Source: Stercorarius parasiticus
Lineage: Eukaryota; Chordata; Aves; Charadriiformes; Stercorariidae
NCBI GenBank assembly: GCA_013396915.1
Contig: VWZL01003401.1
Location: 1,190,048-1,254,047 of the forward strand
DNA: 64,000 nucleotides
Direction: 5' to 3'
The translations under genes and the position numbers were made by a program. Positions within the stretch are counted from its first letter, which is position 1. Each line of letters starts with the position of its first letter. Positions 37,330-48,111 of the stretch are shown here, in pieces. The notes under the pieces are model-generated. The model had not been told where the DNA came from. It saw nothing but the letters and a program-made list of their open reading frames with translations, and did no database searches.

Positions 37330-39518
37330 GTAAGTATGGAAGAAATAACCTGCTGATGAGAAAGATGTCATGCATCTAAAATTTGAGTTTTGATACTCTT
37401 TTATTGCTGGAATAACTCAGTATTTGAGGGATTTTTTTTGGTGTAGCTGTTTTGACTGCCTAAAAATAGGTTTTCGATATATGGGTGTTCTTGTTTGTTT
37501 CACCTTATCTCCCTTGAAACAGCCTGTTTTCTGCTTTTTGCTGTCTGCAGTATTTCTAAGATTGCTGTGGAGGCATTTTCTATCCGTTGTTATTTATTTA
37601 AAATGAAGCAAATGCAAAGCACTGTACTAAATGATACAAAAAGTCCTGATTTGAGATGGAGGGAGTAAAATAATACGCTACTTAATGGCTGCAGAAATGG
37701 GTGATGGCAAGTATCAACCTAACGTACTAGGTCAGCCAGGTGAATGTGCAGTCTATAAATATATCACAACCTACAGAAGCCTTACATTGCAATGTTGTTA
37801 GAACATAACATTAGTATAACTTGATCAATCAAAAATTATTAAGCTGGCTGGTGCAGGAAGGGGACATTATTCATTGGATATTCAGGAGACGGGTCTTTAG
37901 AAACAGCTTTTTATTTCTTGCACCTGTGGCACAGAGCAACTATACTCTATTATTTAATTTAATATCTATGGAAGACTTTATTTCCAGTTCTAGTCTGTCC
38001 TGACCTTAAATAGAGGTATCCTTTATGGTCAAATTAGAGTTGTGGAAATGTGCCTTGCACATGAGTGGTGTTCTTGTGTATCTGCAAAGAAACAATTGCA
38101 TTTGGTCTGCTGCACACTGTAAATGCAATAAAACCTTGTTTTTCTTCAGTAAAGTAGAAGATGCATTCTACAATAATGAACTCAGGCTGAATGGAGAAAA
38201 ACTATGGAAGAAAAGTAGAACTGTAAGACTTTTTAAAATTTAAATCTTTTTATACAGTACAAGCAAATAACTAAGGCATGACCTCTTCTTCTCCCTCCTT
38301 TTACTTGGGTCAGAAGAGCTAACCACTAAATCGCTCTGCAAAGGTGAATGAATAGCATTGCTAACTCCACTTCCAGCTTTGTGCGTGTGACTATGATTCC
38401 CTGGGTAAGACATTATTCCCTAAGGCAGGCAGGAGGCTCGTGGTATTAGAGAGTAAAATCTAAGGCTGAAAGTCAGGAGGAGGCAGAGGGGAGCAAGGAC
38501 AGAGCTTTCTAAGTTGCTGAAGGAAGCGATGATGGATGTGAGATTGATGGAGTAGGAATGATTAAATCTGAGATATTGGTGGAGCCGGCACATGATTAAA
38601 GAAGAAGTGGAAGTTTGATGATAGAAAGGGATTGAAACTGGGGTAGCTCAGGAAAGGTTTATTGTATCTCTAATAGAGCACACAGGAACACGGTTAGGGG
38701 AAGAGCCAGAAGGGCTGCAGGCCGTACTCTTCCACAAGAGAGCTCACCAGAATGACGACAAACATACTTCTACCCACCCTTTATGTGAGGGTGATCCTAG
38801 GTGGTGGTTACTGTCATCAAACGACAAGAAGAGAAGTTTTAATTCCCGATCCCCTAAAGTTAAGGCTAGTTTTGGGAGGCATACTGCTTTTGTGACTTTC
38901 AAAAAGAACACAAGCAGTTGACCAGCACTCTTGTTTTTTAAAGCGCTTTAAACTGCTTTAAAGGAAGGAGGGAGAACTTTGCATTTTGCTGTTTTGTGTC
39001 TGTGTTGATACAAAAGGATTGGCAGGAAACACCCTTCAGGAAAAAAATACGCTACATTACACCTTTTTCACAGAGTTAAGTGTCGGTTGTAGAACAGGAA
39101 GGGTAAAGCTCTCGGCAGAGAAGGTCATGAGGCGTTTAATTGCTTTTTGCCAGGGCTTTCCTAGAAGCTTATAGCTGGAGGATTTATAATGGGTCTAGTA
39201 TTGCCTGCCTTCCTCCTCTCCTGTGAGATAAGAATATTAAATGGAAAGAAAGGAACAAAATTAAAATTGGACATAGGCTGCGGGGATTTGTTTTCCCCAG
39301 GGAATGTTTATAATCGCTCATCTTCTCTTTTCTGTTTCTAGGTGAAAATTGGTGACACGCTGGATCTCATAGTAGGTGAAGATAAAGAAACAGGAACTGC
39401 TGTAGTGATGCGGGTAGTCTTAAAAAAAGTATCTAACAAAACTGAAAGTGAAAAATACAAAGTAATTCTGAGGCGTTGGAAAAACCTAAAAGTGCCCAAA
39501 CAGGATGTACTTAAGTAA
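36899..39518 (+). CDS. MTRES1: MTRES1, mitochondrial transcription rescue factor 1 (three coding exons)
   Basis: Coding exons 36899-37329, 38150-38222 and 39342-39518 join in frame to 226 residues (human protein 240). The family is a mitochondrial matrix RNA-binding protein that supports mitochondrial transcription under stress and binds mitochondrial ribosomes and RNA. Residues 1-60 are basic and hydrophobic with few acidic residues, as expected of a mitochondrial presequence. Residues 91-110 are almost entirely Glu/Asp. From about 128 the conserved part runs through LRYDVIMKAGLDIARNKVED, the LRLNGEKLWKKS block and the last exon, where GDTLDLIVGEDKE and LRRWKNLKVP form the S4-like RNA-binding fold. 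The start is the ATG right after the exon 2 acceptor, because its FGLW stretch lines up with the human N-terminus at nearly the same distance. The gene converges on BEND3. Confidence 0.95.
38150..38222 (+). CDS. MTRES1: MTRES1 second coding exon
   Basis: 73 nt between acceptor TTTCTTCAG and donor ACT|GTAAGA. The first base completes the split Asn codon, then 24 codons follow (KVEDAFYNNELRLNGEKLWK, then KSRT), ending in phase 0. Confidence 0.95.
39342..39518 (+). CDS. MTRES1: MTRES1 last coding exon
   Basis: After acceptor TGTTTCTAG it opens with V-K-I-G-D-T-L-D-L and gives 58 residues of the S4-like domain before TAA at 39516-39518. It has the conserved TESEKYKVILRRWKNL stretch. Confidence 0.95.
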   Translation: MKIGDTLDLIVGEDKETGTAVVMRVVLKKVSNKTESEKYKVILRRWKNLKVPKQDVLK

Positions 39519-39798
39519 CAGGGGTTTGCATGTGGCAGCATAAGATTTTTGCAGAAAACTATATTTGTTGTCAAATATGAATTTTGGTTAAACAAAATTA
39601 CAGTACCCTTTTTTAAGGGCTTGTGTTAGAATGTTACCTCCTTCTGCTGTGTACATCAATATTCATGCAATAAGCCTGTTACTTTTTGCTGTTAGTTTTG
39701 TTTCTGTGGGATAAAAGATCCAGCCCTTACATTTCCAGGCAGTTTCCTTACAGATGTTATATATAATGAACCAATAAAGGCTAATTTGATCACTGTTT
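39519..39798 (+). other. MTRES1: MTRES1 3' UTR with poly(A) signal
   Basis: A short AT-rich UTR. A canonical AATAAA at 39773-39778, followed by T/G-rich DNA, places cleavage near 39795, about 275 bases after the stop. Confidence 0.8.
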
Positions 39799-42700
39799 AA
39801 TTGCTGTGTGGTTTGGTTAATCAGAAAGATTACATTAAAGCTGACATCACAACAAGCAGAACTGCTTTCTTAGTTTCATCTCTAGATTCACGAAAAAGGG
39901 ATAATAGGGATTAAAAACCCAATTATGTAAAATTGCTTCCTTTTTCATTATTGGTTTCATCTTGGTTAACAATACCAGCTCCATGCTTGTATACACTGCC
40001 GCTATACCAAGAATACAAAAGGATACTGATAGCAGCTGTGTATTTCTAAGCAGGAAACTTGCCGGTGACAGAGAATGAATCGTGGCAGAGAGAACTCTGC
40101 TCTCATGGAGGAGGCAGATCAGTGAGGAGACATTTGGAGTACTGCTGATTTTTGCTGTTTAAGCAACCATGCAGAGGAAAATGAAATCTCAGTTTGCCAC
40201 ATACTCATTTCCGGGTGGCATTTAAGAGAATATTGAATACTTAGGTGATCTGAGCAAAGGTCAGACCATACTGTGAGGAAAAGCTCATGACTTTGGGTTT
40301 TATTTTTGGGGTTTTTTGGGGTTTTTTTGTTTTTTTTTTTCCCCGTAATGGCGTATCAGAAGAGGACAGTCTACCTTCAGCACCTACCAAATCACAGTGC
40401 ACAACAGCCTGTGCGGGCCAAGCGCGGTGGTCATTCTACGATGGCATGCACAGGGAAAAGAATGCAAAAAGGGGGGTGTGGGAGCCATGCAAACCTGAGT
40501 ACTGCTGAAACTAAAAAATTCCTTGTTTTCCAGCACTTCACTATTCAATGCACATACAGTCAAGCACTTCAAGGAGACCCTGGGGTTTTTTAATTCTTGG
40601 CACATGGAGAGATAAGGGAGCAGGAGAGACAAGGGACAGCATTACACGACATAAACCCAAACTCTTAGGTTTTATACAGGAGATCAAATGTCAAACGTAG
40701 GATGTGGTCCTATTGAGTGACTCATTCCTACTGCTGACAGGTACCTCGGGATTTTCTTTTCACAGGAAAACATTTGTAGAACTTGCTAACACACTACCTT
40801 GCGAGCTAACCAAAGTGTTACCTTCCTGAAAGTGTAACGATTAAAGGAGCATTTTGCCTCCCAAGGAAGTGAGCACTAACACACACCACTACAAAATGCC
40901 TCTGGAAACAATGACAAACAGTTGTTTTGCCATAATGAAATTTGTGAAGGAAATTGGGAATGATTACTTGACATTTGTGCGTGTGGGGAGATACTAATTA
41001 GGTGATCTCCCTCCAGTCTTCAGCAATCACAATTTATTTTGTTTCCATCTATTAACACACATTTTAGTGTGATTCTATACATGGTGATTTTGCCCATTTT
41101 TTGACTGGGAAGTCATGCTAAATTTTTAAAAAGAAAATAAGGAGAATGTAGTAAAAACAAAACAAAACAAAACAGGTTTGTTCTATTCATGTTTGCCTTT
41201 CGGGATGAGGCAGGGGGGAAGGGAGAAAAGGGAGAAGTAGGAAAAGAATGTGTCATACTCTGCAGAACAGCTTTATTTCTCTTCTGTTAACAGCTCTTCC
41301 CGTCCTGTGAGAATCAAAGTTCTTCTTTCCAAATTGTTAATGAAAGAAAAATGCTCAGTGGGGACCACAGCCCCACCACGGGACAGATGAGGAAATGGAG
41401 TAAGCAGGCGGTCTGCCCACGTCACAGGCTTTTCTGGCCACTCACTAGGAAAGATGGCATCTAGAAAATGACAAAAATGAAAAGGAATACGCTGGATAAA
41501 AATAATACAGTGGAGGGGCCCGTCAGATGAGGTACAAGGAAAATGTTGTGAATATGATGGAGTTTTGATTTTGTTAGGAGTCGTCTACTTCCATCAGTGG
41601 GACTGGCCAACGGAGGGCAGGTCCTTCAGCCAGCGCTCTGCCGCAGGAGAGGTGACCTCTCAGAATGGGATTGATATCAGCTGTGACAAAGATAATGATG
41701 GGTATTATGTATTCTTTAAGAAATTTGTGTGCAAAATTAAAACTATCACTACCAGTGAGAAGTTTAGATGGATGGCTTTTATAATGGAGGGGGAGAAATG
41801 AGGATTTCGAAAGCACTGTTACTACTAGAAATTTACCTATCTTAATACTTACTAGGACAAAAAAAGTAGGTAGGAAAGAATGAAGACAAACAAATGGGGA
41901 TTTCTTTCTTTTTCTGTCTTTCTTAGCAAAGACAATCATAAGAGAGAATTAAGAGACAAAACTAAACCATCACTTTTCATTTTAAACAACATCAAGCACA
42001 TTTAAAAATATGTTTTCAGCATATTCCTGGGAAAAAAACCTCGTAACTCTGTTGGTGCCACCTGGGTTGCAGCAAAAATGGAAAAAATAACAAAGTCAAA
42101 CTGAGGAAGTGAAAAAATTTTGGCAAAGACAGTGATGCAGTTTGATTTACTCAGACAAACCATAGGTGTGAACCTACCATGCTTGTTCTCCCATAGATTT
42201 TCAGTGTAATCAGCGAAAATGTGCATGGTAAGTAAGAACACCTGTCAATTTATGCCCCATCCTCTGTACAGGCAAGACATTGAATTTTCCAGCTGTTTCA
42301 CGTCCCTTTAATCAGTGAAACAAAATCTGAATAAAAACAAATTATGCATAAAACCTGCATATTATTTTGTGTGCTTCTCGGGGCCGTAGAATTCATGTTA
42401 GCCTCTCCCAGCATGAATTTAGACCTGGTGTGCCTTTGTAGAGCACCGAGCACACAACTCTCTGTTTCTCACTGCTATAACACAATATAAATATCAAACA
42501 ATAACCGAAAAGAAACAAATAACAGATTTAAAAAATGTATCTAGAAATAAATTATGTGCATTTTGAAGACAAGAAAAAAGTCACAAACACTTCCTAGAAC
42601 ATGAAACACTTTGGTGGCTGTAATGCATTAGCATAACAAAGTGGCTGACTTGAAGTAAAGATTTTTCTCATTTGCAAACTTGTTGTTTGCGGAATAGAAT

Positions 42701-45523
42701 GCAGTTAATGGGCAATAAACTGATGCATACTTGATCTCCCTTTTGGTGTGCTGTTCTACATCTTTTACAGAGCTTCTAAGTAAATTTTTAATTTGTAGAA
42801 AATAGGTAAGATAAAAAAAATAAAGAGCTATGATGTATTACAGTGCTTCTTCTAGACAGCTGTTGGAAGTGGGCTATTCAATGCTTATCCAAAGCTGATC
42901 TATTTAAACTGTAAGAAGTAGATAGAGACGCTTGATATTCCCCTTAACAGGGTTTACTGACCCGGTAGGTAGAAAGTAATGTTCATCCACAGGAAGCCAG
43001 CGTGTGCACGGCTATGCATGTTCCAAACACTTCAATATCCAGCAATCTTCCCATCATAGCCTCACTTTCAAAACAACAGGTTTATTCTTTTAAACAAAAA
43101 AAGCGGGAAAGACAGGGAAATGTTTTAAAATGGCTGCAGCAGGTATTTTCATTCATGTATTATCTGACCAGCTAAGGTTATCTCAGATCTTAGTAACAGA
43201 CTTCATAGGAAAAAAAATCCTGCTCGTATTCAAGCAATCACCAGACAACATTCCTCTTGTATGAAAATAATATACCTTTAATTTATTTACAGGACTGACC
43301 AACTGGATGAAGTGGCTGTACTTCAGATGCACTGCAAGAGCTTTCATTAGTGAACTATGTCACTATTCATATGTCTGTATTTTCTTGATATCAGTTATAA
43401 AACATACAATCAAATGAATCATGAAAGGGTTGTGAAGAGTGAGATACAAGGAATGTACACAGCAATTAGACAGAAGAGAAAAAAAGATGAAAATCTTCCT
43501 ATACCCACTTTCAAAAATGTAATTTTCAAAGGTGAAAATTGTTTTTTCATTACTTAGTAGATAATATGAATGGACTGATCTTTTGACTTAATGTCAACAT
43601 CTACAGTAAAAGCCAGTATGTCTCAAATTTGCATGCTAGCTAGTAACATCTGTCAATTGTACAAAAGTTTAATATATATCGAATTCTTCTGGCAGCTTTG
43701 ACATCACTAAGTGGTGAAACATATATGACATTAAGATAAGAAAATATATTTCTTACCTTCTGGCCAGCCATTCGCAACAACAAATTAAGCAGCTGTTAAT
43801 AATTTCTGTCCTTTTATATCTCCCATAAAAGTGCATGTAAAAAAATTCACAGAGGTGCTAGGTAGCATACAATTACAAGAGAAAGCCTTGGTTTCCGATA
43901 CATTCAATTTGCTAAATTTATGCACTAAAATGAAAGATAAGATGCAGACATTGTGGTATCACTTCTTTATCTTTGGTAAAATGTTCTTATTTTATTATAG
44001 CCATATTTGCTCTGATATCCATTCTGTCCATGGCCTGCTATTATTTAAACCAACAGGAAACATTTAAATGGATATAAACAGCATCAGTGTATTATTTAGT
44101 ACATTCATGACTTTCTTCATACATTCTTTGAGAATGTTGCTAGCGTATGGGGAAAATGAGCAAATGCTACGATCTATTATGATTTACTCCCAGTTTAATA
44201 TCACTAGTTCTTGCCATTAGGAAAAAACATTTTGTTTTGCTTTTAAAAGAAAGGGATCAATATGACTCTAAGAACAATAAACTCTAAAAATCTGAAGTAA
44301 AAATATCAAGTATTTTGTACTTTCTTACGAATGCTAAAATAGAAAATTACACTGGAACCGACTTAAAATTTGATACTATGACCCATCTAAGTAAACAACA
44401 AAAAAGGACCACAGAAAACATCAACAATTGCTCCAAGGTTTTCCAGCAATGGTCAGTAGGTGACCACTGTCTTTACTGTCTTAAAAATCCATGGCTGACT
44501 CTCTCTCACCATTTCTATCAGTATTAAAAGGAAAAAAAAGAAAAAAAAATGAGGAAAACTAGTTTTAAAGCAGCACTCTCCAGTGACAAATCATACAGCA
44601 AATTCACATCGGGTTCTGGGTGGTCTTTGTTACACTTGAACATATTAATGATGCAAACTTGACCGTATGAACCAAAGTTATACATACACAGTTATGTCTC
44701 CAAATAGCTACTAATTACACTACATCAATTTGGCAAAGTGAGAGAGTTCAATATGCCCACACCTGAAATATCCAGATGGTGCTGCATTCACACAAAGAAT
44801 AAGTTACATTACCACAGCTCATACATGGGGACCCTGAAACACTTAATTCCATCAAAAAACCAATCTTTGCACGTACTTTTTACATATGTAATTCAATATG
44901 AATACTGGAAACCTTTGGAATCACGATTTTGATAGAGAGTAAGGTCTAAAATTTTTCTAAGTTCTTGTCTCGTGTCTTTTTGTTGTTGTTGTCTTTGTTA
45001 TTTTACAAATTGAGTGGCAGCAGGTGATGGCAAGATATTCCATGGGTATAGGCTTGGGTCTGTTCTACTGACTTTATTCAGACAAGCCATCCTCACTCAT
45101 GCCAACAGTGACACTGGACAAAACAAAAGAACTCACAGGGGCAGGATCAAGCTTGTGGTGACAATATAAAAAAAAAACATTCACATTGTGTCTATGCTCA
45201 CATCTCAATTCCTCAACAATTAATTCTTGGTTTCAGAAATAAAACCTGGGTAACACTCAAAAATGCAAATCACACCATTCTGGCCCATTATTTGACACAG
45301 TATTATTATTTTCAGTACCTCAGTATCATCAAAAACAAAACACATGTGAACCTGCAATTACTGTAGAAACGAAGTCTAATATTCCAATGATTTCCAATGA
45401 ACATGGCACTTCCAAATTTAAATTAAGTTTAAATTTCAAACTCCGAATTAACTACCAAGACTGTTCAGAAGGGTTTAATGAAAAACTGCCCCTGAAGAGC
45501 ACAATGATTTAAAAAAAAAATTC
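39799..45523. other. Intergenic between convergent MTRES1 and BEND3
   Basis: No coding exon seen. Because both genes end here, part of the right side may be BEND3 3' UTR if a distal poly(A) site is used; minus-strand AATAAA candidates occur, for example near 43280 and 41270. G/T-rich runs lie at 40297-40330. A MIR-type remnant is at 41365-41440. The rest is AT-rich and featureless to me. Confidence 0.5.
41365..41440 (+). repeat. MIR-type SINE remnant
   Basis: GGACAGATGAGGAAATGGAG followed by GGTCTGCCCACGTCACAG resembles the middle of amniote MIR elements (cagatgaggaaactgag ... cttgcccaaggtcaca). Strongly eroded. Confidence 0.5.
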
Positions 45524-45529
45524 TTTATT
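45524..45529 (-). promoter_or_regulatory. Nearest BEND3 poly(A) signal candidate
   Basis: Minus-strand AATAAA about 330 bases after the BEND3 stop. Human BEND3 has a longer 3' UTR of a few kb, so a more distal site to the left is also possible. Confidence 0.5.
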
Positions 45530-45855
45530 ATTAGAAAGTGATAAAAAAGGAAGATGCAGAAATGGGGAGTGGAGTAATACAGTTTCAATACATGTATTTG
45601 CACCAGTGAAAATCATGCTTTTAGCAAGTCATTGATAGCTCTGTCACCGATGACTTAACGGTCTTTACCCATGTACAAATGTAGTAAGCCACTTCCCACT
45701 GCTGCGGTGCCCACATAGATGCAACACACACATTAAAACGCAACAAACTCAGTGCCTGACTGTCCTAGACGCTGAGCACCCTCAGCTCCCGCTCCCGACA
45801 GGCCCTTCAGTCTAAACCAAAGCATAATCCTGACAATAATTTAGTGGTCAAAGTC
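45530..45855 (-). other. BEND3: BEND3 proximal 3' UTR
   Basis: Sequence between the BEND3 stop and the nearest poly(A) signal. No other feature seen. Confidence 0.6.
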
Positions 45856-48111
45856 TTAGGAATTTTTTGCTTTCTTTGCTTTTTTCAGTATATCACACTT
45901 TTTTCTGTTAGGACGCCGGCATCTTTCATCAATGCTCGGTATACATTCATAATGCCATACTTCTTCCATTTTCTCCACTGGGTAAACTGCCTCCACGTAA
46001 TGACGGATCAGTCTCAGCCTGATAGGATCGAGCTGTTTTTTGTTACAAGCACCTGAATGGTTGTATTGCAGTCTGAGATTCTCCGGAGTAAAGAGTTCGG
46101 GAAAGAGTCTTACGAGAAGTCTGGCAGCAAAGTTGCCGACCGACAGGCTCTGCTGCACTATCTCTCTTACCTCCTTATCAGACAGCAAATACAGAGAAGG
46201 CACGGGGAAGTCTGGATTAGGAACAACGAGTTCATCGAGTGGTATCTTGCAAAAATCCTTGCTGCTTCTTTCTGGTGGCAGCGGCGGCCCTTCGAATTCT
46301 TCTCGAAACCTCTCAGGGTTTATTGCATAGCTGAGAAATTCCCTCCTGTCGGGCCCCGGCACGTGGATTTTCCGTTGCTGTTGGTACGTCCGCCTTTGCT
46401 CCGTGTCTCTTCGCCGACACCTCTCGTCAAGCTTCCCAACAAACTCCAACGTCCACACTCTGTCATTCTTTGCTCTGGGGTACAGTATCTGCACATAATG
46501 TCGAATTAATTTAATTCTAGTGGGGTCGAGCTGTTTCTTGCCTAAAGATCCACTACAGTTGTATTGCTTCCGTAAGTTTTCATGAGTAAACAGTTCAGGA
46601 AATAAGAGAACAAGCAATCGAGAGGCAAAGTTGCCTATGGAAAGACTGCTTTCATATATGCTTTTAATCTGTTCTTTGTTCAACAGGTAATCTGGGACAG
46701 GGACATCGAAATCGGGAGGGGGAAAGTCAAGTTTGTCAAAGTCTATGGGTACAAGCCAAATTTTTTTTGAGCGTCTGCCAGGTTTTTCATATTCAAAACT
46801 GTCTTCCACTTTTATGATTGATACATCATCTGGTAAACTAGAAGAATCGTAACAGTCATCTCTCATCTGATCACATTCACTTCCATCCATATATGTATTT
46901 TCAAGCTCATCGTTTATTCGCTGCACACACTGCTGCAACCAGGCTTCTTCTTCTTGCACATCTGGGAAGTAAATTTCAGTGTACCTACGGATTATTTGAA
47001 GCCGATGAGGATCCAGCAGTTGTTTTCCAGAGTCTCCAAAGCAGCTGTACCTTTCGGCTAATTTTCTGTGGTCGAAGAGTTCCGGAAACAACCTGTGTAA
47101 CAAAAAAACAGAAAATTCCCCTGGAGAAGAAGCTTCATCTAAAAATTCATTGAGATCCTGAGCATCCAGCATGTAATCTGAGGCAATGGCACTACTCCTG
47201 TCCAAGGACAAAGCTTCCTCCTGCTCTTTATCCTCCATAAAATGAGAGGACTCAACCTGCTCAGTCTCATAAAAACTGGACGATTGCACATTCTGCTGAC
47301 TGTTTTCCATTTCCCTTTGAGCCCAAAATCTATTGAAAAAATCGTTGACTTGAGGCAAACACTCCACCTGCCACACAGCTGTATTCTTCACAGAAGGATA
47401 ACAAACTTCCACATAGTTGCGGATAAGCTGCAGATGAAGAGATTCAAGTTTCCGTTTGTTGAGAAAGCCGCATGCGCTGCAGCTTCTGCTGAACTCATCG
47501 TCACTGAAGAGCTCTGGGAAGAGCTGCACGAGCAACCGGCAAGCGAGGTCTCCGCCTGATGTGCTTTGATCCATGATTTGTTTGAGCTCCGCAGAAGTCA
47601 GCTGGTACTCCGGGGGAGGCCTGAAATCTGCAACGGACTCTGCTGGACTGACTTGCTTTTTAATTCTGCTAACCTCCAGAGACAACAGGTCAACCTTACT
47701 GTGAAGCTGAGTCATATTGGTATTGAGGGTGTTAAGCGTGTAAAACATTTTCTGTATCAAAGAATAAATATTTGGGTCAGAATCTGCAGTGGCGGCTGTT
47801 ACGGCAATGGCTGCACCCGAGTCCCTTTTGCGTTGATCGTTCAAAGTCCGAAGATGCGAGGGACTGCTGGGGTTGATTTTTTCAAACAACTCGTAAGAAG
47901 CAAACTGCTCGGCTCCCGGCGGGTTCTTCTTCTCTGTGATTTTGTGTGAGATGCCATAGAGAGGTTTTTTGTAAGATGGAGTGGTTATGTCACTGAAGGA
48001 TTCTTCTTCACAGAGCCACGTTACATTAGGATTCTTGTTCTTGTTTGGCTGCTCTGCATTTACCTGAGTGGGCGAGCCAGTATCTCTGTTCTTCATGTTT
48101 GAAAGGGGGCC
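45856..48111 (-). CDS. BEND3: BEND3 last coding exon (all four BEN domains)
   Basis: 2256 nt. The acceptor AAAG at 48112 leaves five codons (G-P-L-S-N) before the first Met in this exon (48096). That Met aligns with an internal Met of the human protein, so it is not the true start. The exon ends with TAA at 45856-45858. Plus-strand open frames over it are shadows. Confidence 0.97.
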   Translation of the reverse strand, partial: GPLSNMKNRDTGSPTQVNAEQPNKNKNPNVTWLCEEESFSDITTPSYKKPLYGISHKITEKKNPPGAEQFASYELFEKINPSSPSHLRTLNDQRKRDSGAAIAVTAATADSDPNIYSLIQKMFYTLNTLNTNMTQLHSKVDLLSLEVSRIKKQVSPAESVADFRPPPEYQLTSAELKQIMDQSTSGGDLACRLLVQLFPELFSDDEFSRSCSACGFLNKRKLESLHLQLIRNYVEVCYPSVKNTAVWQVECLPQVNDFFNRFWAQREMENSQQNVQSSSFYETEQVESSHFMEDKEQEEALSLDRSSAIASDYMLDAQDLNEFLDEASSPGEFSVFLLHRLFPELFDHRKLAERYSCFGDSGKQLLDPHRLQIIRRYTEIYFPDVQEEEAWLQQCVQRINDELENTYMDGSECDQMRDDCYDSSSLPDDVSIIKVEDSFEYEKPGRRSKKIWLVPIDFDKLDFPPPDFDVPVPDYLLNKEQIKSIYESSLSIGNFASRLLVLLFPELFTHENLRKQYNCSGSLGKKQLDPTRIKLIRHYVQILYPRAKNDRVWTLEFVGKLDERCRRRDTEQRRTYQQQRKIHVPGPDRREFLSYAINPERFREEFEGPPLPPERSSKDFCKIPLDELVVPNPDFPVPSLYLLSDKEVREIVQQSLSVGNFAARLLVRLFPELFTPENLRLQYNHSGACNKKQLDPIRLRLIRHYVEAVYPVEKMEEVWHYECIPSIDERCRRPNRKKCDILKKAKKAKNS

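Noticed and set aside
46040..47949. Plus-strand open frames over BEND3
   Set aside because: Antisense shadows of the BEND3 coding exon.
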